A DNA stretch of 58,830 nucleotides from a virus. The notes below the pieces were generated by a model. That model was given only the letters and a program-made list of their open reading frames with translations, was not told the origin of the DNA and made no database searches. Shown piece by piece: positions 1-8,611 of the stretch. Numbering within the stretch: position 1 is the first letter of the stretch; each line of letters opens with the position of its first letter. The translations under genes and the position numbers were made by a program. Location: IMG/VR virus record IMGVR_UViG_3300021185_000238, positions 1 to 58,830 of that record; one strand, written 5' to 3'.

Positions 1-34
1 CTTCAGCAGCTATTCTTTCTGCTTCTGCTTGTGC
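1..34. repeat. Terminal direct repeat, left copy
   Basis: Bases 1-34 are identical to bases 58797-58830. Overlapping the two copies restores one reading frame on the minus strand (first codon base at 58830 falls on position 34, in frame with the ATG at 1627). The 34 bp lie inside a repetitive coding tract, so the overlap could be a true circular join or an assembly break in a repeat; the in-frame join favours a circular or permuted genome. Confidence 0.8.
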
Positions 35-1627
35 TGCTGCTTCTGCTTCTGCTTGTGCTGCTTCTTCAGCAGCTATTCTTTCTGCTTCTGCTTGTGCTGC
101 TGCTTCAGCAGCTATTCTTTCTGCTTCTGCTTGTGCTGCTGCTTCTTCAGCAGCTAGTATATCCTGCCTTATTTCTTCTTCCAGAGCGGCTATTATTGCT
201 GCTTCGGCGGCTGCTTCTGCTTCTGCTTCTTGTTCTACAACTTCTTCTTCATCGTCAGTTAAAATAATATCTACAATTTCGTTTACAACATCAAGTCCTG
301 TTGTGTCTGAGACAGCGTCTTCAGGACTATCTACTGTATCTTCAAGCAGATTTAAAACAACACCATCACCTTCACCTTCAGCAGCGGCTTCTAAAGAACT
401 AATAGCGTCTGCTATGTCTTGCCCAGCAGAAGTAACTACATCTGCGTCTGTAGCAAAATCTGTTAAGTCTACTCCCATAAATGTTCCTGAAACATCTATA
501 GAAGCTAATGTGCTTTCATAAAGAGCCTGTGCTTCAGTAGCCGTAGTTACTGTGCCGTTAGTTATTGCTTCGTCTACTGCTGCTCTAGCTGTGGCCTCTG
601 CTTCAGCAGCAGTAGTTCCTGTGGTGTTAGCAACTTCTGATAAACCAGATAAAACTAAAGCAGTCCAATCTTCTGCATGTAGTGTTTCACCTGTAGCAGC
701 TCGTAAAGCTGTTAAACCCGCGACCCCCGCAAACCCTAAAGAAGAAGCAGCAGCTTTAATAGGAAGACTGTTTAAAAACCCACTTAGTTTGCTGCCTGTA
801 AGGTCACGCCCTGCTGATTGGTCTTGCCCTATTAAATAATCAAACGTATTGTATTCGTTATGTCCTGTTACTTGGTCATTAAACAATATTACTTTTTTGT
901 AAGCAAAAGCACTGTCAGCCATGTGAGAAGGAGCTGTGTATAACTGACCGTTTTGTATAGTATAGACGTTCCTATCAAACCCGTCTGCCGCCATTAATGT
1001 CTGAGCAGCAGAGTTTAGGTAGTCATCTTTGCTTAATGTGTTTTGATTATAGAGTTTATTTAAAAACTTTAACTGACTAGATTTTACGAGGTTTCCGTAT
1101 TCTTCTGTAAACTTTTCTGGACTGTCTTTAGCTAACTCAACAAGATTATTTGTTTGGGTATTTGTAACCTCTCTATCAAGCCTAGAAGTTAATGAAAACA
1201 TTTCTTGATCTGTTAAGACTTTATTACCAAAGTCAGCAGAACTAACGCCATACTTTTCTAGCTCATTGTTCTGCGCTCTTAGTGCTTTTTCTTTTTCAGT
1301 AGCGTTAGCAAAGGCTTCTCGATTAGCGGCTCTTTGCTCTGCATTTGCTATACGTTGTAAAGCAGCTTCTTCAGGAGTAACAGCACGCTCTTGGTACAGA
1401 ACTGTTCCATAATCAGAATAACGATCACTTTTATCTGGGTTGTATTTTACTTCTCTCCAGTTTACAGGATTATCAACAGATGGAGGAACTAACCACTCTT
1501 CTACACTAACTTCAGGAAGAACTACAGAACCGCTAGCTAAAGCCGCTTCAGCAGCAGCAGTTGCTTCTTGTCTTTTTTTAATTCTACTTCTTTTACCTCC
1601 CCTACCGGGTCTAAATGCAGTAGCCAT
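1..1627 (-). CDS. Giant repeat-rich virion protein, N-terminal part (continues across the window ends)
   Basis: The frame opens with ATG at 1627, shortly downstream of the 301-aa structural gene, and stays open to base 1, about 542 codons. Joined through the terminal overlap to the frame ending at 56557 it gives a protein of about 1288 aa. The visible order is a basic N-terminus (RPGRGGKRSRIKKR), an Ala/Glu/Arg helical stretch near residues 85-125, an uncharacterised segment, a Gly/Ala-rich hydrophobic patch near residues 285-310, an acidic stretch, then [11 protein letters not shown]-type repeats running off the window. The position among tail and ejection genes suggests a virion protein. 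I cannot name a family. Copy number of the terminal repeats may be wrong in the assembly. Confidence 0.75.
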   Translation of the reverse strand, partial: MATAFRPGRGGKRSRIKKRQEATAAAEAALASGSVVLPEVSVEEWLVPPSVDNPVNWREVKYNPDKSDRYSDYGTVLYQERAVTPEEAALQRIANAEQRAANREAFANATEKEKALRAQNNELEKYGVSSADFGNKVLTDQEMFSLTSRLDREVTNTQTNNLVELAKDSPEKFTEEYGNLVKSSQLKFLNKLYNQNTLSKDDYLNSAAQTLMAADGFDRNVYTIQNGQLYTAPSHMADSAFAYKKVILFNDQVTGHNEYNTFDYLIGQDQSAGRDLTGSKLSGFLNSLPIKAAASSLGFAGVAGLTALRAATGETLHAEDWTALVLSGLSEVANTTGTTAAEAEATARAAVDEAITNGTVTTATEAQALYESTLASIDVSGTFMGVDLTDFATDADVVTSAGQDIADAISSLEAAAEGEGDGVVLNLLEDTVDSPEDAVSDTTGLDVVNEIVDIILTDDEEEVVEQEAEAEAAAEAAIIAALEEEIRQDILAAEEAAAQAEAERIAAEAAAQAEAERIAAEEAAQAEAEAAAQAEAERIAAE

Positions 1628-1648
1628 TATCGTTATCTCTGTACGTTC

Positions 1649-2554
1649 TTAGTTCTTTATGAGGATGCCTTGAAAAGACGCCCCCACTTCTACGTTGGTG
1701 GTATCGGAAAACGCTCGGCACTCTATATCCGTCTTTTCTTCTACCTTGAACGGGTACGTGAGTGGTAGCACTAGCAAGGAACTCTGCATGGTCTGTACTA
1801 TGCGCGTGCGGAACGTATTAGAACCGAAGTCTCGTGTAACGAAACTTGCAGTAACGTGTTTGTTTGCTAGAGATATTGCAGAGGTAAACGTAACGTCGTC
1901 TAGGTACAGAGAGTATCCGGCAGGGACTGTATAAGCAGCGATCTGAGACTGGTTATCTCCCTGTATGACGTGTGCATACGTAACTCCTGTAGGTACTCCA
2001 GAACTTACTCCGCTGTTAGCTACGTATATGTCTCCCGCAGCCGTGCCACCACTACCAGAGGTAGCTACAAATATCCTGTTAACACGTAACCACGAGCTAG
2101 CATCGCTTACCTGCACCTGAGTCTGGCCGTTCATATTAACAGTTACGCTCTTGGCGTTGTAGCTGCCGTCCACACCTTCCACAGTTACAGTATTAGCTCC
2201 CGTACCCCCGTTAGAATCGGCAGTGCTAGAACTACTTATGTACACAGTGGAAGCAGATGTAAGGTAAGGGTAGTTACCGCCAGTACCCCACACAGTCTCT
2301 TCAGTGCCATTTATGTCAGGATTAAACCCAAACTTGTATACGGTACTAGCCCCAGCTACCTGACCTTTTGATACTTGTAGCTCGTAGGGTTCTTGAACTG
2401 CCATAGCGTTTCTCAGTGCGTTATCTAGCTGGTTAAAGTAAATACGCAGTACTTTGTTAAACTCTTCAAACGACTCTTGGTCGTATACCTGCGGAGGATA
2501 CGGTAGCGCCGGAGCACGAAACGGTACGTCATACCTAGTATTGTCTACAGCCAT
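1649..2554 (-). CDS. Putative tail-associated structural protein
   Basis: A 301-aa protein with no recognised domain. The N-terminus is rich in Pro and Tyr (RYDVPFRAPALPYPP) followed by a short helix (FEEFNKVLRIYFNQLDNALRN). The rest is Thr/Ser/Val/Gly-rich with the look of beta-structured tail or fibre domains. Its start overlaps the stop of the gp10-like gene as TAATG, so translation is probably coupled. The context, between a neck/tail protein and the giant virion protein, supports a structural role; this is inference from position and composition. Confidence 0.6.
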   Translation of the reverse strand: MAVDNTRYDVPFRAPALPYPPQVYDQESFEEFNKVLRIYFNQLDNALRNAMAVQEPYELQVSKGQVAGASTVYKFGFNPDINGTEETVWGTGGNYPYLTSASTVYISSSSTADSNGGTGANTVTVEGVDGSYNAKSVTVNMNGQTQVQVSDASSWLRVNRIFVATSGSGGTAAGDIYVANSGVSSGVPTGVTYAHVIQGDNQSQIAAYTVPAGYSLYLDDVTFTSAISLANKHVTASFVTRDFGSNTFRTRIVQTMQSSLLVLPLTYPFKVEEKTDIECRAFSDTTNVEVGASFQGILIKN

Positions 2555-4398
2555 TATCGTCTGCCATCAGGTCGCATATCTATACGGGGAGAACCTAATT
2601 GCCAAGTAACTCCAATATCGCTAGATTCTACCTTGATTGATAGCTGCCGTCCACGCACTCTAGTATAAAGTTGATCTGTAAACTGCTCTACAGGTAGCAC
2701 TGCGGTGCGCGTTATTGAGCCGCTGTTAGACCCTCCTACGGACGTGGGGTTGTTATACCCTGCACCAGAATCTGTTAACGGGAGCAATGTCATAGTAGCA
2801 CTGGGAGACCCTGCTTCGGAGTCATCAAACCGTATGTCAGGTATTAGACGCCATATAAACGCGAACTTATGCCCATCGTCTAAGTCAAACTGCGCGGAGG
2901 TAATATAGGCAGGAATAGCTGCTGTAACACCTGTCTCATTGTCGTCTACGCCCTGCTCTTGATTTACTAAGTTGTAGGTGTACGTAGCTGCTAGAGGGTT
3001 GGTACGCAGTCCAGAGTCAAGCCACGCACTGCGCGTCATGGTGCCGTAGTACCATACTTGTTCTAGGTAGTTATACACTACATACCTGTCAGCAACCAGA
3101 GAATCACTTGAACAGTAGAACCACCATATTTCGTGGTACGATTCATTAGTCCCCGCGAACACGGAGTCGTACTGTTCTTCGTTAAAGTCGTTAAACACAA
3201 ACTTACGTAGGTCGCACTTTAGGGGTTTAGTACGGCCATCATACATGTAGAATTTGTCTTTGCCCATCCAGTATGCTACGCCATTGGCGTATGCCACAGC
3301 GTTTTGAGAAGCGGTAGATATGTTCTCTCCTACCAACTGCGCAGTCCATACCACTGGAGCGCCCACGTACTGTAGTGCATACAAGGCTGAGTCAGTCCAC
3401 ACTAGTACTTCCTGACGTGCTTGTTTGGCGGCCACGATTCTTGAGCCATTAGACAGTACGAGATCGCCTGCTTGGTTTGTTGCGCCGGGAGTCCAGTTAG
3501 TAGCATCTTCTTGATCTGACCACCGGATAAGCATAGGGTTCTGGGTAGCACTGCCCAAGGTGTTAGCGCCAAAACAAAATACAAACCTGTTTATATCAGA
3601 CACTAAAATAAACTTTTGCGTAGTGGGTACATTAGACGCACCCGATAGGGTAGATAACTCTACACCCACACCACTTACTCCGCCACTAGCGTCCCAAAAA
3701 TATATGGGGCTATCGTCGTGCGAGAACAATAAGTCTTCTCCAAAGTTAGCCTGACTCCATATCCGTATGGACTCTGTAGAAGCTGAACCTGTACTCCACG
3801 CTCCAGACCCCCACGTATTCGCTCCCCAACCTACTAGAGGCGTGGCTTGCGCAGGGCCGACATTTATCTGGTAAACAGCAGTTACAGTACCCCCACCCGT
3901 AGCCGCGCTAGAAGCTGTACTAGAAGCTGTTATGGTGTATGAACCAGAAGCCACTGTTTGGATTTGGAACTCGCCATTGAGGGTCAACCCGCCAACTGCG
4001 GAAGCGTTACTAAACGTAACAAAGTCCCCAAGAGTATAACCCCCCACTGCATCTGTAACAGTCACAGTAGCCGAACCAGATACGGTGGTAAACGGGTTAG
4101 TCAGCGTATTAGTAGCGCGTGTTGGAGTTACATTGTAGTACAGCCCGCCTTGTTCAATATAGAACTTTAGGTTCGTACCTACCCCCACAAGGTTTTGGCC
4201 GCTCAGAGTTACCCAGTTCCATAAAGAACGGCATACTCCGTCGAATATAGACGTAGATATACGCTGCCACCCACCTATCTTTTCCGGCGTACCTTGACGA
4301 AACCGTACTTTATCGCACTCATACCATCCACCTTCACTGGTGTACCTAGTATTCTCGCGGTTTACTCCGGCCTTTAGCTGTAACTTCTTTAGTGGCAT
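2554..4398 (-). CDS. P22 gp10-like DNA stabilisation / tail hub protein
   Basis: A 614-aa protein that starts with a Lys-rich segment followed by NTRYTSEGGWYECDKVRFR and GTPEKIGGW. This N-terminal pattern (gain of N-R-x-N-T-R-Y, then W-x-x-C-x-x-x-R-F-R-x-G) is typical of phage proteins annotated as packaged-DNA stabilisation or tail hub proteins, such as P22 gp10. The remainder alternates Gly/Thr-rich strands with aromatic blocks, as expected for a beta-propeller-like hub. It sits between the endolysin and further tail genes. Assignment is by motif memory and context; a structure-based comparison with P22 gp10 would decide. Confidence 0.55.
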   Translation of the reverse strand: MPLKKLQLKAGVNRENTRYTSEGGWYECDKVRFRQGTPEKIGGWQRISTSIFDGVCRSLWNWVTLSGQNLVGVGTNLKFYIEQGGLYYNVTPTRATNTLTNPFTTVSGSATVTVTDAVGGYTLGDFVTFSNASAVGGLTLNGEFQIQTVASGSYTITASSTASSAATGGGTVTAVYQINVGPAQATPLVGWGANTWGSGAWSTGSASTESIRIWSQANFGEDLLFSHDDSPIYFWDASGGVSGVGVELSTLSGASNVPTTQKFILVSDINRFVFCFGANTLGSATQNPMLIRWSDQEDATNWTPGATNQAGDLVLSNGSRIVAAKQARQEVLVWTDSALYALQYVGAPVVWTAQLVGENISTASQNAVAYANGVAYWMGKDKFYMYDGRTKPLKCDLRKFVFNDFNEEQYDSVFAGTNESYHEIWWFYCSSDSLVADRYVVYNYLEQVWYYGTMTRSAWLDSGLRTNPLAATYTYNLVNQEQGVDDNETGVTAAIPAYITSAQFDLDDGHKFAFIWRLIPDIRFDDSEAGSPSATMTLLPLTDSGAGYNNPTSVGGSNSGSITRTAVLPVEQFTDQLYTRVRGRQLSIKVESSDIGVTWQLGSPRIDMRPDGRR

Positions 4399-4416
4399 AT
4401 AACACCTATATACGTT

Positions 4417-4758
4417 CTAGTAGCACCAGACTACGGGGGTAGTATCTCTAGTGTCTACGTGGATAAAGGTTTTTGCTACACCTATACCATTAAACCCCAT
4501 TGCTTGCGCGTTCTTAATGATAGCATACGACTGACTACCATTGGATACTTTGATGTCGCAGGCTATCCCGCGTGCGTGCGTGCCCGGCTTTGATTTTCGC
4601 GCCTCTATGCTGTGGCTGGGGTCTCTATACCCGCTGGTGATAATAAATGGAAAACCACACATGTGGCGTAGCTCATCAAGTTTTACCAAGAAATCGTCAC
4701 TCATCTCGTTGTTGCCGGTCTCCTGACAGTCAAAGTCAGCCCGATTAAAGTATCTCAT
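4417..4758 (-). CDS. Endolysin, peptidase M15 family
   Basis: A 113-aa single-domain zinc peptidase. The metal-binding pattern of the M15A (DD-/LD-carboxypeptidase-like) fold is visible: SGYR near residue 42, GTHARGIACDI with His61 and Asp68, and FIHVDTR with His100. It would cut the peptide cross-links of host peptidoglycan at lysis. There is no signal peptide, so it needs a holin; the gene overlaps by four bases (ATGA) the end of the holin-like gene upstream, completing a lysis cassette. The length fits phage M15 endolysins without a separate wall-binding domain. Confidence 0.88.
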   Translation of the reverse strand: MRYFNRADFDCQETGNNEMSDDFLVKLDELRHMCGFPFIITSGYRDPSHSIEARKSKPGTHARGIACDIKVSNGSQSYAIIKNAQAMGFNGIGVAKTFIHVDTRDTTPVVWCY

Positions 4759-5126
4759 TTGCGCATACCCATTAGTTTGCTCGCACCTTTGATGCCAAAG
4801 CTAGCGGAAATAGCCACAAACAGTAAGTATTGATACCATTCTGGCAGATTATTGAGGGCGGCAAATGCTTGCTCAACTCTATGTATTACCGACATATCAT
4901 TTACCACTATGGCATACCCAACCATAAAGATGGGTACCGCTAACACAATTGTCCAAAATTCGTCTTTCCAGCTCGATGCAGAAGCATCAGCCATTTTAGC
5001 TTCCCAGTCAGAATCATTCTGAATAACGCTCATTTTGGCTTCGTGCTTTGCTTTTGACTGTTCAGCTTTATTTTTTAGGAACCCGCCAGCTAAATCTGCA
5101 ATGGGGCCAAGTAGTAATTTAAGCAT
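4755..5126 (-). CDS. Putative holin, GTA-type three-helix membrane protein
   Basis: A 123-aa protein starting MLKLLLGPIADLAGGFL. An amphipathic N-terminal segment and a charged Lys/Glu helix (residues 18-45) precede hydrophobic segments near residues 57-76 and 98-116 and a Lys/Arg C-terminus, the layout of the 3TM holin family known from gene transfer agents. I chose the ATG at 5126 because it overlaps the upstream stop as TAATG; a longer frame to 5147 would only add residues overlapping that gene. Directly upstream of the M15 endolysin, so a role in timing membrane permeabilisation is likely. Confidence 0.7.
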   Translation of the reverse strand: MLKLLLGPIADLAGGFLKNKAEQSKAKHEAKMSVIQNDSDWEAKMADASASSWKDEFWTIVLAVPIFMVGYAIVVNDMSVIHRVEQAFAALNNLPEWYQYLLFVAISASFGIKGASKLMGMRK

Positions 5127-5329
5127 TAGTACATTTTCTCCACACAATACAGGCCAATAATAAGTACATACATACCTCTAGCGACCATATCAAAACGATC
5201 AAACTTAGCAGAGCCGTCGTCGAGTCGTTTTTCTATACGCTCAAACTTTTCCTCGATAGCCTGCATTCTTACTGCGCATTCACGCTCGTGAGCCTCCAGC
5301 TTTAAAAGTGCTTCCTTAACCGTTGCCAT
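5126..5329 (-). CDS. Small coiled-coil membrane protein of the lysis module (XhlA-like layout)
   Basis: A 67-aa protein with a charged helical N-terminus (residues 4-45, Glu/Lys/Arg heptad-like) followed by one transmembrane segment (MYVLIIGLYCV, residues 53-63). This coiled coil plus single membrane helix resembles haemolysin XhlA-type lysis accessory proteins. It overlaps the genes on both sides (14 bases upstream, 1 base downstream). The role is inferred from architecture and neighbours. Confidence 0.6.
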   Translation of the reverse strand: MATVKEALLKLEAHERECAVRMQAIEEKFERIEKRLDDGSAKFDRFDMVARGMYVLIIGLYCVEKMY

Positions 5330-5801
5330 TTATGGCTCCTAATATTAGTGCGAACACAAAGTAAACGGCATAGCCAAGTACAGCTATCCCAGTGATCTGG
5401 ATACTATTCCAGAAGAATGCCTTTCGCTTTCTTGCCTGCAAATAGACTGTCTTTTCTCTCTGCGCGGCAATAGACCTACGTAGTTGGACTAGCTCGTTGT
5501 AGCCATCCTTGCCGTATTGATACATCAAGAGTTCCCTGAGTTCGCGTTCCATCTGCTGTGTACGCTTAGTCCGAGCGTATGTCTCCATAGCTTCTTCGTT
5601 GACAGACTTGGCGGCAATGATCTTCTTAAACAGCGGGGGATTATCAGCCTGACGTTTTGCCTCCGAAAGATCAGACACAGCACCATAGAATCGCCCGATC
5701 TGTGACAAGGTATCTTCTACTTCTTTGCCAGCAGACACCATACGCTTGATAGTGCCAAACGCATTTACGGCTACTGACATTGCTGTGACTGGATCAATCA
5801 T
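5316..5801 (-). CDS. Membrane-anchored helical protein, lysis module
   Basis: A 161-aa protein with no family I can name. Residues 20-125 are charged and predicted helical; residues 131-155 (ITGIAVLGYAVYFVFALILGAI) form a single C-terminal membrane helix. A good SD (AGAAGGG) precedes the ATG at 5801. It lies between a small lipoprotein and the XhlA-like gene. A spanin-like or holin-regulating role is possible but only suggested by topology and position. Confidence 0.6.
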   Translation of the reverse strand: MIDPVTAMSVAVNAFGTIKRMVSAGKEVEDTLSQIGRFYGAVSDLSEAKRQADNPPLFKKIIAAKSVNEEAMETYARTKRTQQMERELRELLMYQYGKDGYNELVQLRRSIAAQREKTVYLQARKRKAFFWNSIQITGIAVLGYAVYFVFALILGAINGNG

Positions 5802-5817
5802 CGAAAAGCCCTTCTAT

Positions 5818-6021
5818 TCACTCAGACGCAGAACGAATGTCTTTAGCAACGCCTTCGACAGCAGTGGCAGACCCTGAGCCTATGCCCTTGGCTGTATCTA
5901 CGACCATAGTCTGAGCAGAATCTACAGTAGTACCTACAATTTCTTGTGCGCCATCTACTGTCCCGTTAAATGTGTTACAGCCCATAAGGGCTACTGTTGC
6001 TAGTGCTATTAAGTATTTCAT
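5818..6021 (-). CDS. Small lipoprotein, possible outer-membrane spanin component
   Basis: A 67-aa protein with a short signal peptide ending in a lipobox (ALMGC, Cys15), so the mature chain would be a lipoprotein of about 53 residues. The mature part is rich in Thr, Val, Asp and Ala with repeats of the type VDxAQ/VDTAKG. A clear SD (AAGGA) precedes the ATG. Entericidin-like or o-spanin-like proteins have this size and layout; the lysis context favours a spanin-like role, without proof. Confidence 0.6.
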   Translation of the reverse strand: MKYLIALATVALMGCNTFNGTVDGAQEIVGTTVDSAQTMVVDTAKGIGSGSATAVEGVAKDIRSASE

Positions 6022-6033
6022 TATATTTTCCTT

Positions 6034-6675
6034 TTAGGTCTCTAGACCGTATCTTGCGTAACCCTTCGCTACGCTATATTCAAGTGTGTTCTTGTTAAAA
6101 ACAAAACCCCAAAAAATTATTTCATCAGCCTCCCTATGTGTTGTCGGTGCAAGCGGATACTGTAGATCATTGTCTCTACAGAAATTAATAATGGTTGATG
6201 GGGATGCTTTGCAGTAAACATCAACCCAATCTGAAGACGTTCCGTCCTGAAAGTGCGTGACAGCATAAAAACAGTTGTCCATTGGCAACACAGGTTTAGC
6301 GCCATCGTATTCTCTTATTACAACTTTAAGCTGTACGGCTTTAGTTACCAAATCAAATTTAAGACCATACCAATGTTTTAAGTTACTATTAGGATAGCTA
6401 GTTCCAAATGAAAGCTGTAGAGCCTCTGATGGAAACGCATTAAGCCCATACCAACTAATGCTTGGGTTTGTATAAGGCTCCCTGTATCCGTCATACCGAC
6501 CTACAAGATTATTTCGGCTTACCCCGAAAGGACTATACGTAGGAAACTTTTCTCTAAGTTCTTCTAGTATAGCTTTGCTTTCGTTTGCACCGACCGTGAA
6601 ATCTTGTCTGACAATCGAGCCGTCTACGTATACATCGTCACGTAATTCATGTCTGTGCTGAGAATAAAATGCCAT
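6034..6675 (-). CDS. Hypothetical protein
   Basis: A 213-aa soluble protein of unknown function, rich in Tyr, Phe, Asp and Trp, without signal peptide or membrane helix. No known motif is recognised. It lies between a 120-aa hypothetical gene and the lysis lipoprotein. The position downstream of fibre and glycosyltransferase-like genes would allow a role in the virion tip or in host modification; neither is supported directly. Confidence 0.5.
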   Translation of the reverse strand: MAFYSQHRHELRDDVYVDGSIVRQDFTVGANESKAILEELREKFPTYSPFGVSRNNLVGRYDGYREPYTNPSISWYGLNAFPSEALQLSFGTSYPNSNLKHWYGLKFDLVTKAVQLKVVIREYDGAKPVLPMDNCFYAVTHFQDGTSSDWVDVYCKASPSTIINFCRDNDLQYPLAPTTHREADEIIFWGFVFNKNTLEYSVAKGYARYGLET

Positions 6676-6685
6676 GTTTATATCT

Positions 6686-7048
6686 CTAGTCCGTGGGGAT
6701 CAGGTCAATGTCTTTTTGTGTGTACTGTGAAACTCTAAACATTTCTTCTAAGTTCCCAGAGTGACCGCCCTCTAGCAGTGAATCTAAAAAATCTGTACCG
6801 CCTTGTTTAGCTAGCGCCCACTCAACAATGTTGGCTTTTGTCACGTCCGAAAACGCTACAAAAGATTCAGCAGTGATAGCGTCTACATCTAGTTCTGTTT
6901 TAACAAGTCCAATGCTGTGATTATCTGGCAAGCTAGTCTCAAAAAAATGAATCTCCCACTCGACATATTTTACAATATCAGTGAAGCCCTCAGTCGTAAC
7001 GCACCCTACTCGTTTGAGTTCTGAGGTGTAATCAATTGTCATGCTCAT
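6686..7048 (-). CDS. Hypothetical protein, tail-region domain
   Basis: A 120-aa acidic protein. The segment around residues 55-90 (AESFVAFSDVTKANIVEWAL) resembles a small domain seen in hypothetical proteins near fibre genes of marine T4-like phages (a strand with S-F-x-x-F-x-D-x-T followed by a helix with W). Its ATG overlaps the stop of the upstream gene as ATGA. Function unknown. Confidence 0.5.
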   Translation of the reverse strand: MSMTIDYTSELKRVGCVTTEGFTDIVKYVEWEIHFFETSLPDNHSIGLVKTELDVDAITAESFVAFSDVTKANIVEWALAKQGGTDFLDSLLEGGHSGNLEEMFRVSQYTQKDIDLIPTD

Positions 7049-7767
7049 CTGGTAACTCCTAATGGTAAATTTTCAGCCAGCCCTTTTCTTAGCTTGGCGG
7101 CTCTATGCGATGTTTTTAATGCTACTGCCTCAACCTTTTTACGGGCATCATCAGGTAATCCCTCTGAAAACTCTAATGCTGTTTCCAATCTATAGGCAAA
7201 CATCTCGTTGCCATTAGCTGTCCCTTTTTCATAAACAGAGGTGTAATTCAACACAGATGCCTGCTCTCCCAGCATTCCGTAATCCATAGCGACTCTTGCG
7301 CTGACAGCCTCTGAAATAATTACATCGCACTTATGGTTCATGTGCCGAGGCATTCTTAACCTCTTCACGCGGCCAAGGACACCTGCATCAGCGTCTGGTA
7401 TTTTTATCCAGCGCCTTGGGTTTATACAAAAAACAGATAAATCAATAGACTTTTTGTTAAGGTTGCTACCGATCAGCCCGTATATATGCTTGTTGTAGGC
7501 GTTGTCTGTGAACACTCCATCTCGACTTACGCATATATCGTATTGCTCTAGTAACGATTTTTCTGGCAAATCGCCGTCTTGAATATCCAATATTACTCCA
7601 CTCTTGACAGCCAAGCAAATCTCATTAGAGTTCATTAGGGCTGTTCTTATAAACCCACCATCATAATCAACTACATCAAACTCCCAATCAGGCATATTCT
7701 TACGAATGCTATTAAGCGTAAGCTCGCTTAACTGATTGCATTTGATTACCAATATTTTTAGGCGCAA
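7045..7767 (-). CDS. Glycosyltransferase-like protein (TTG start)
   Basis: A protein of about 240 aa beginning at TTG 7767. A perfect SD (AGGAGG) lies six bases before that TTG, while the longer frame from 7842 has no SD and would overlap the upstream gene by 131 bases. The N-terminus (LKILVIKCNQLSELTLNSI, then PDWEFDVVDYDGG) has the beta-strand/helix pattern of a nucleotide-sugar binding fold, and R-x-W-x-K-I-P-D-A-D and RMPRHMNHKCDV resemble small glycosyltransferases. I see no certain catalytic DxD. It is coupled to a second polysaccharide-type gene. Function is inferred. Confidence 0.5.
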   Translation of the reverse strand: MRLKILVIKCNQLSELTLNSIRKNMPDWEFDVVDYDGGFIRTALMNSNEICLAVKSGVILDIQDGDLPEKSLLEQYDICVSRDGVFTDNAYNKHIYGLIGSNLNKKSIDLSVFCINPRRWIKIPDADAGVLGRVKRLRMPRHMNHKCDVIISEAVSARVAMDYGMLGEQASVLNYTSVYEKGTANGNEMFAYRLETALEFSEGLPDDARKKVEAVALKTSHRAAKLRKGLAENLPLGVTR

Positions 7768-8611
7768 GATGTTCCTCCTGATCGTATTGCAGAAAAAATT
7801 GTTGTATGCGTTCTTGCGGTTCATCAATGCTCGCGGGAACAAGTCCCGAAGTTTTGCAAGACAAAATCGCCTTCAGTTTTTCCGCGCTCAACTGTCCGTT
7901 ATGCAGAAGAGATTTGTAAATGGCACTGTAAGTACACCACTGGTTATCTTTGCCAAACCTATACACTGTCTTCCCTTTAGCTAATGCCGCAATTCCCATT
8001 TCAGAGTTATCACAACACCCAACAATTTTCGCTTCTTGCAATAACTGGTGTCCACTGATTTTCTTTGGTATTACAGCGTCACCGTATTTGTGAACTAGGT
8101 GCTGATAAGCAGGTGCTGAGGTAAGAGGGTGGCACTTCAGCTTTGCCCCCTGCCTAACAGCGTCATCCACTTTTGCCCAATCAGTAACTTTGTTCAGAAT
8201 GTTAGTTCCTGCCAAAAAAATTACAAAGTCATGCGAACTTCTGCTTGGCCTTAGACGATACTTGTCTTCACAATTCCTCGCTATCTCAAGAAAAAGTCTT
8301 TCGCCTTCATCAGTCACTTCAGACTCAGCCGCTCTACTCATGGCTTCAGTGGCAAACTTTTCACTGGCTACTCTCAGATATATAAAATTCGTAAGCAAGT
8401 CTGTGTAAACATACCCATGTATCTTATTGTCTGGAAAACTGTACCATACGTCATACTCAACCCTCGTGCCTTTTTCCCAAGATTTTGGCAGGAAACTTTT
8501 CAGGCCAACCAAGCCGCGATCATCTGCTTTTCGTAGAACATTCCCGCTCTTGAAAAAATGCGCTACAGGATTCCCAAGTTCGTCATTGTTCGCTAATTTT
8601 TTTAAGCTCAT
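7712..8611 (-). CDS. Capsule-type polysaccharide transferase-like protein
   Basis: A 299-aa protein. The segment KLKCHPLTSAPAYQHL (about residues 158-173), followed by SGHQLLQEAKIVGCCDNSEMG and ALAKGKTVYRFG, matches the C-terminal pattern of GT-B enzymes for capsule or LPS sugars: a K-x-H-P motif, then a strand ending in N-S, then G-K-x-V near a Gly. The N-terminal half has no clear motif. The start at 8611 overlaps a 48-aa gene by 29 bases. It may modify host surface glycans or virion proteins; the gene is located in the tail module, which is odd for a metabolic enzyme. Confidence 0.5.
   Translation of the reverse strand: MSLKKLANNDELGNPVAHFFKSGNVLRKADDRGLVGLKSFLPKSWEKGTRVEYDVWYSFPDNKIHGYVYTDLLTNFIYLRVASEKFATEAMSRAAESEVTDEGERLFLEIARNCEDKYRLRPSRSSHDFVIFLAGTNILNKVTDWAKVDDAVRQGAKLKCHPLTSAPAYQHLVHKYGDAVIPKKISGHQLLQEAKIVGCCDNSEMGIAALAKGKTVYRFGKDNQWCTYSAIYKSLLHNGQLSAEKLKAILSCKTSGLVPASIDEPQERIQQFFLQYDQEEHLAPKNIGNQMQSVKRAYA

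Noticed and set aside
31-267. Leu-rich plus-strand frames at both window ends (also 58134-58376)
   Set aside because: They are the reverse reading of Ala/Glu/Gln coding repeats of the giant gene.
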